Assembly: GCA_012798155.1 (NCBI GenBank)
Contig: JAAZNR010000058.1
Span: 1 to 10,052 of the forward strand
Direction of reading: 5' to 3'
From: Thermogutta sp.
GTDB lineage: Bacteria > Planctomycetota > Planctomycetia > Pirellulales > Thermoguttaceae
Length of the DNA: 10,052 nt
Under the pieces are notes generated by a model. It was not told the origin of the DNA, did not search any database, and worked only from the letters and a program-made list of their open reading frames with translations. The first letter of the stretch is position 1; each line of letters opens with the position of its first letter. A program made the translations under genes and the position numbers. This document shows, piece by piece, positions 6,308 to 10,052 of this stretch.

Positions 6308-7132
6308 TCAGGCAAAGTATCGCACCGCGTTGCGGAAGATGCGCAGCCCGCAGGGCGGATCGGGCGGCGTTTGGCGGGTCCAGCGGGGGTGATGCACGGC
6401 GTCGATGAATCGCTCGGGATGGGGCATCAACCCTAGTACCCGGCCCGAAGCATCGCATACTCCCGCCACGTCGGCGACCGATCCGTTGGGGTTGAAGGGA
6501 AACGGCAGGATGCCGTCGGCGGCGGCCGGCGGCGTTCGCGAGCAGGGGGTGCCAGGGGGCGGGGCCGCGTAACGCAGGATCAAATGCCCTCCCGCCTCCA
6601 ATCGCGACAAGGCCGCCGCGTCCCGCGGCACGAACTTGCCCTCGGCATGGGCGACGGGCAGTTCCATGCGATCGATGCCGTCGAGAAAAACGCACGGGCC
6701 GGGGCGTCCCTCGGTGCGTGTTTGCAAATGCACCCAGCGGTCCTCGTAGCGGCCCGAATCATTCCAGGCCAGCGTGGCCGGCACGATCCCGTCTTCGCCG
6801 GGCGGCAGCAGAAGCCCCGCTTTCAACAGCACCTGAAAGCCGTTGCAGATGCCCAGGATGAGCTTGTCCTCGGCGTGAAAGTCCTCCAGAACGGCTGCCA
6901 AGCGGCGGCGGAGTTGCAGGGCCAAGATTCGCCCGGCCGCGATGTCGTCGCCGTAACTGAAGCCGCCGGGGATGCAGAGGATTTGATAGTCCCGCAGCAT
7001 GGCCGGCGATTCCAGCAGCCGGCGGACGTGCACGCGATCGGCCCGCGCCCCCGCCCGTTCGAAGGCCTGGGCGGTCTCCCAATCGCAATTGGTCCCGGGG
7101 GCTCGCAGGATGAAAACGCGGGGACTTGCCAT
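6308..7132 (-). CDS. purQ: Phosphoribosylformylglycinamidine (FGAM) synthase, glutaminase subunit PurQ
   Basis: The product has 274 residues and is a class I glutamine amidotransferase. It hydrolyses glutamine and passes ammonia to PurL for conversion of FGAR to FGAM, the fourth step of de novo purine synthesis. The nucleophile is C96 in LGICNGFQVLL (93-103), and H238 and E240 in MPHPERF (236-242) complete the catalytic triad. The PurQ-specific starts ILRAPGTNCDWETA (8-21) and IPGGFSYGDD (54-63, oxyanion region) are intact. It is longer than the roughly 225-residue PurQ that works with separate PurS. The extra length lies mainly around 190-220 and 248-262, resembling the glutaminase domain of large PurL. 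That suits a partner with built-in PurS domains. The ATG at 7132 opens directly with the family sequence, but its ribosome site is weak (GAGA). It lies 148 bp after purL, across a tandem repeat. Confidence 0.95.
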   Translation of the reverse strand: MASPRVFILRAPGTNCDWETAQAFERAGARADRVHVRRLLESPAMLRDYQILCIPGGFSYGDDIAAGRILALQLRRRLAAVLEDFHAEDKLILGICNGFQVLLKAGLLLPPGEDGIVPATLAWNDSGRYEDRWVHLQTRTEGRPGPCVFLDGIDRMELPVAHAEGKFVPRDAAALSRLEAGGHLILRYAAPPPGTPCSRTPPAAADGILPFPFNPNGSVADVAGVCDASGRVLGLMPHPERFIDAVHHPRWTRQTPPDPPCGLRIFRNAVRYFA

Positions 7133-7160
7133 GGGCTTTCGTCTCGGTGATTGCTGATTT

Positions 7161-7240
7161 TGACGGCTGAGGCCGGGTCTTGACGGCTGAAACCGAGTTC
7201 TGAAGGCTGAAACCGAGTTTTGACGGCTGAGGCCGGGCGA
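7161..7240. repeat. 4 x 20-bp tandem repeat between purL and purQ
   Basis: Four head-to-tail units of exactly 20 bp start at 7161, 7181, 7201 and 7221. The shared pattern is TGAMGGCTGARRCCGRGTYT. The outer two units have GAGGCCGGG and the inner two GAAACCGAG, where GG/G changes to AA/A together at three positions. The last unit ends in CGA rather than TYT. The array lies wholly in the purL-purQ intergenic region and reads through as a leader for purQ on the minus strand. There are no spacers, so it is not CRISPR. Confidence 0.85.
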
Positions 7241-7245
7241 CGCCG

Positions 7246-7265
7246 CGGCGGCAGGCAAGCCGCCG
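7246..7265 (-). other. GC hairpin just after the purL stop
   Basis: CGGCGGC (7246-7252) pairs with GCCGCCG (7259-7265) around a 6-base loop, 15 bp beyond the purL stop codon. No T-run follows, so it is not a standard intrinsic terminator. It could slow or protect the transcript between purL and purQ, or be a remnant of the GC hairpin repeats found elsewhere in the window. Confidence 0.4.
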
Positions 7266-7280
7266 GCCTCACGGCGATTC

Positions 7281-10052
<2,772 letters not shown>

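Noticed and set aside
7161..7240. Possible CRISPR arrays at 7161-7240 and 321-387
   Set aside because: The 20-bp units are directly adjacent with no unique spacers and no cas genes are present.

Overview
The window is GC-rich chromosomal DNA that looks like a member of the Planctomycetota, probably from a Pirellulales-like lineage. This is an inference. It rests on a PEP-CTERM-sorted exported protein, a TIM-barrel isomerase paired with a Gfo/Idh/MocA oxidoreductase, a PurL carrying fused PurS-like domains, and intergenic clusters of GTAA-loop hairpin repeats. No rRNA, tRNA, mobile-element gene, phage gene or CRISPR array was found.

Left part (1-2972, + strand). The last 47 codons of an aldo/keto reductase are followed by a 426-bp gap. 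The gap holds repeat cluster 1 and a plausible sigma70-type promoter. Next come a TIM-barrel sugar isomerase/epimerase-like gene and, 79 bp on, a Gfo/Idh/MocA dehydrogenase, closed by a strong intrinsic terminator. The two full genes look like a small operon for NAD(P)-dependent sugar or polyol conversion. The substrate cannot be read from the sequence.

Middle (2973-5827, - strand). A secreted PEP-CTERM protein runs convergently towards the dehydrogenase. It has a near-consensus promoter, and directly upstream lies an array of four roughly 20-bp units with phased A/T blocks. Repeat cluster 2 follows, made of hairpins, G-box/C-box stems and 20-bp C-rich tails. Then comes a 12-TM major facilitator transporter with its own likely promoter.

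Right part (5828-10052, - strand). purL (5' end outside the window), purQ and a MazG-like/dCTPase-type nucleotide pyrophosphohydrolase are read in that order. PurL and PurQ together form the FGAM synthase of de novo purine synthesis: PurQ supplies ammonia from glutamine and PurL performs the ATP-dependent amidination. The visible PurL N-terminus holds one complete PurS-like domain and the tail of a second, so PurS appears to be built in. A 4 x 20-bp tandem repeat sits between purL and purQ.

The genes are mostly ordinary. The most unusual content is in the intergenic DNA: several unrelated arrays share a period of about 20 bp, and one hairpin family shows compensatory stem changes. No defence or other novel multi-gene system is visible.
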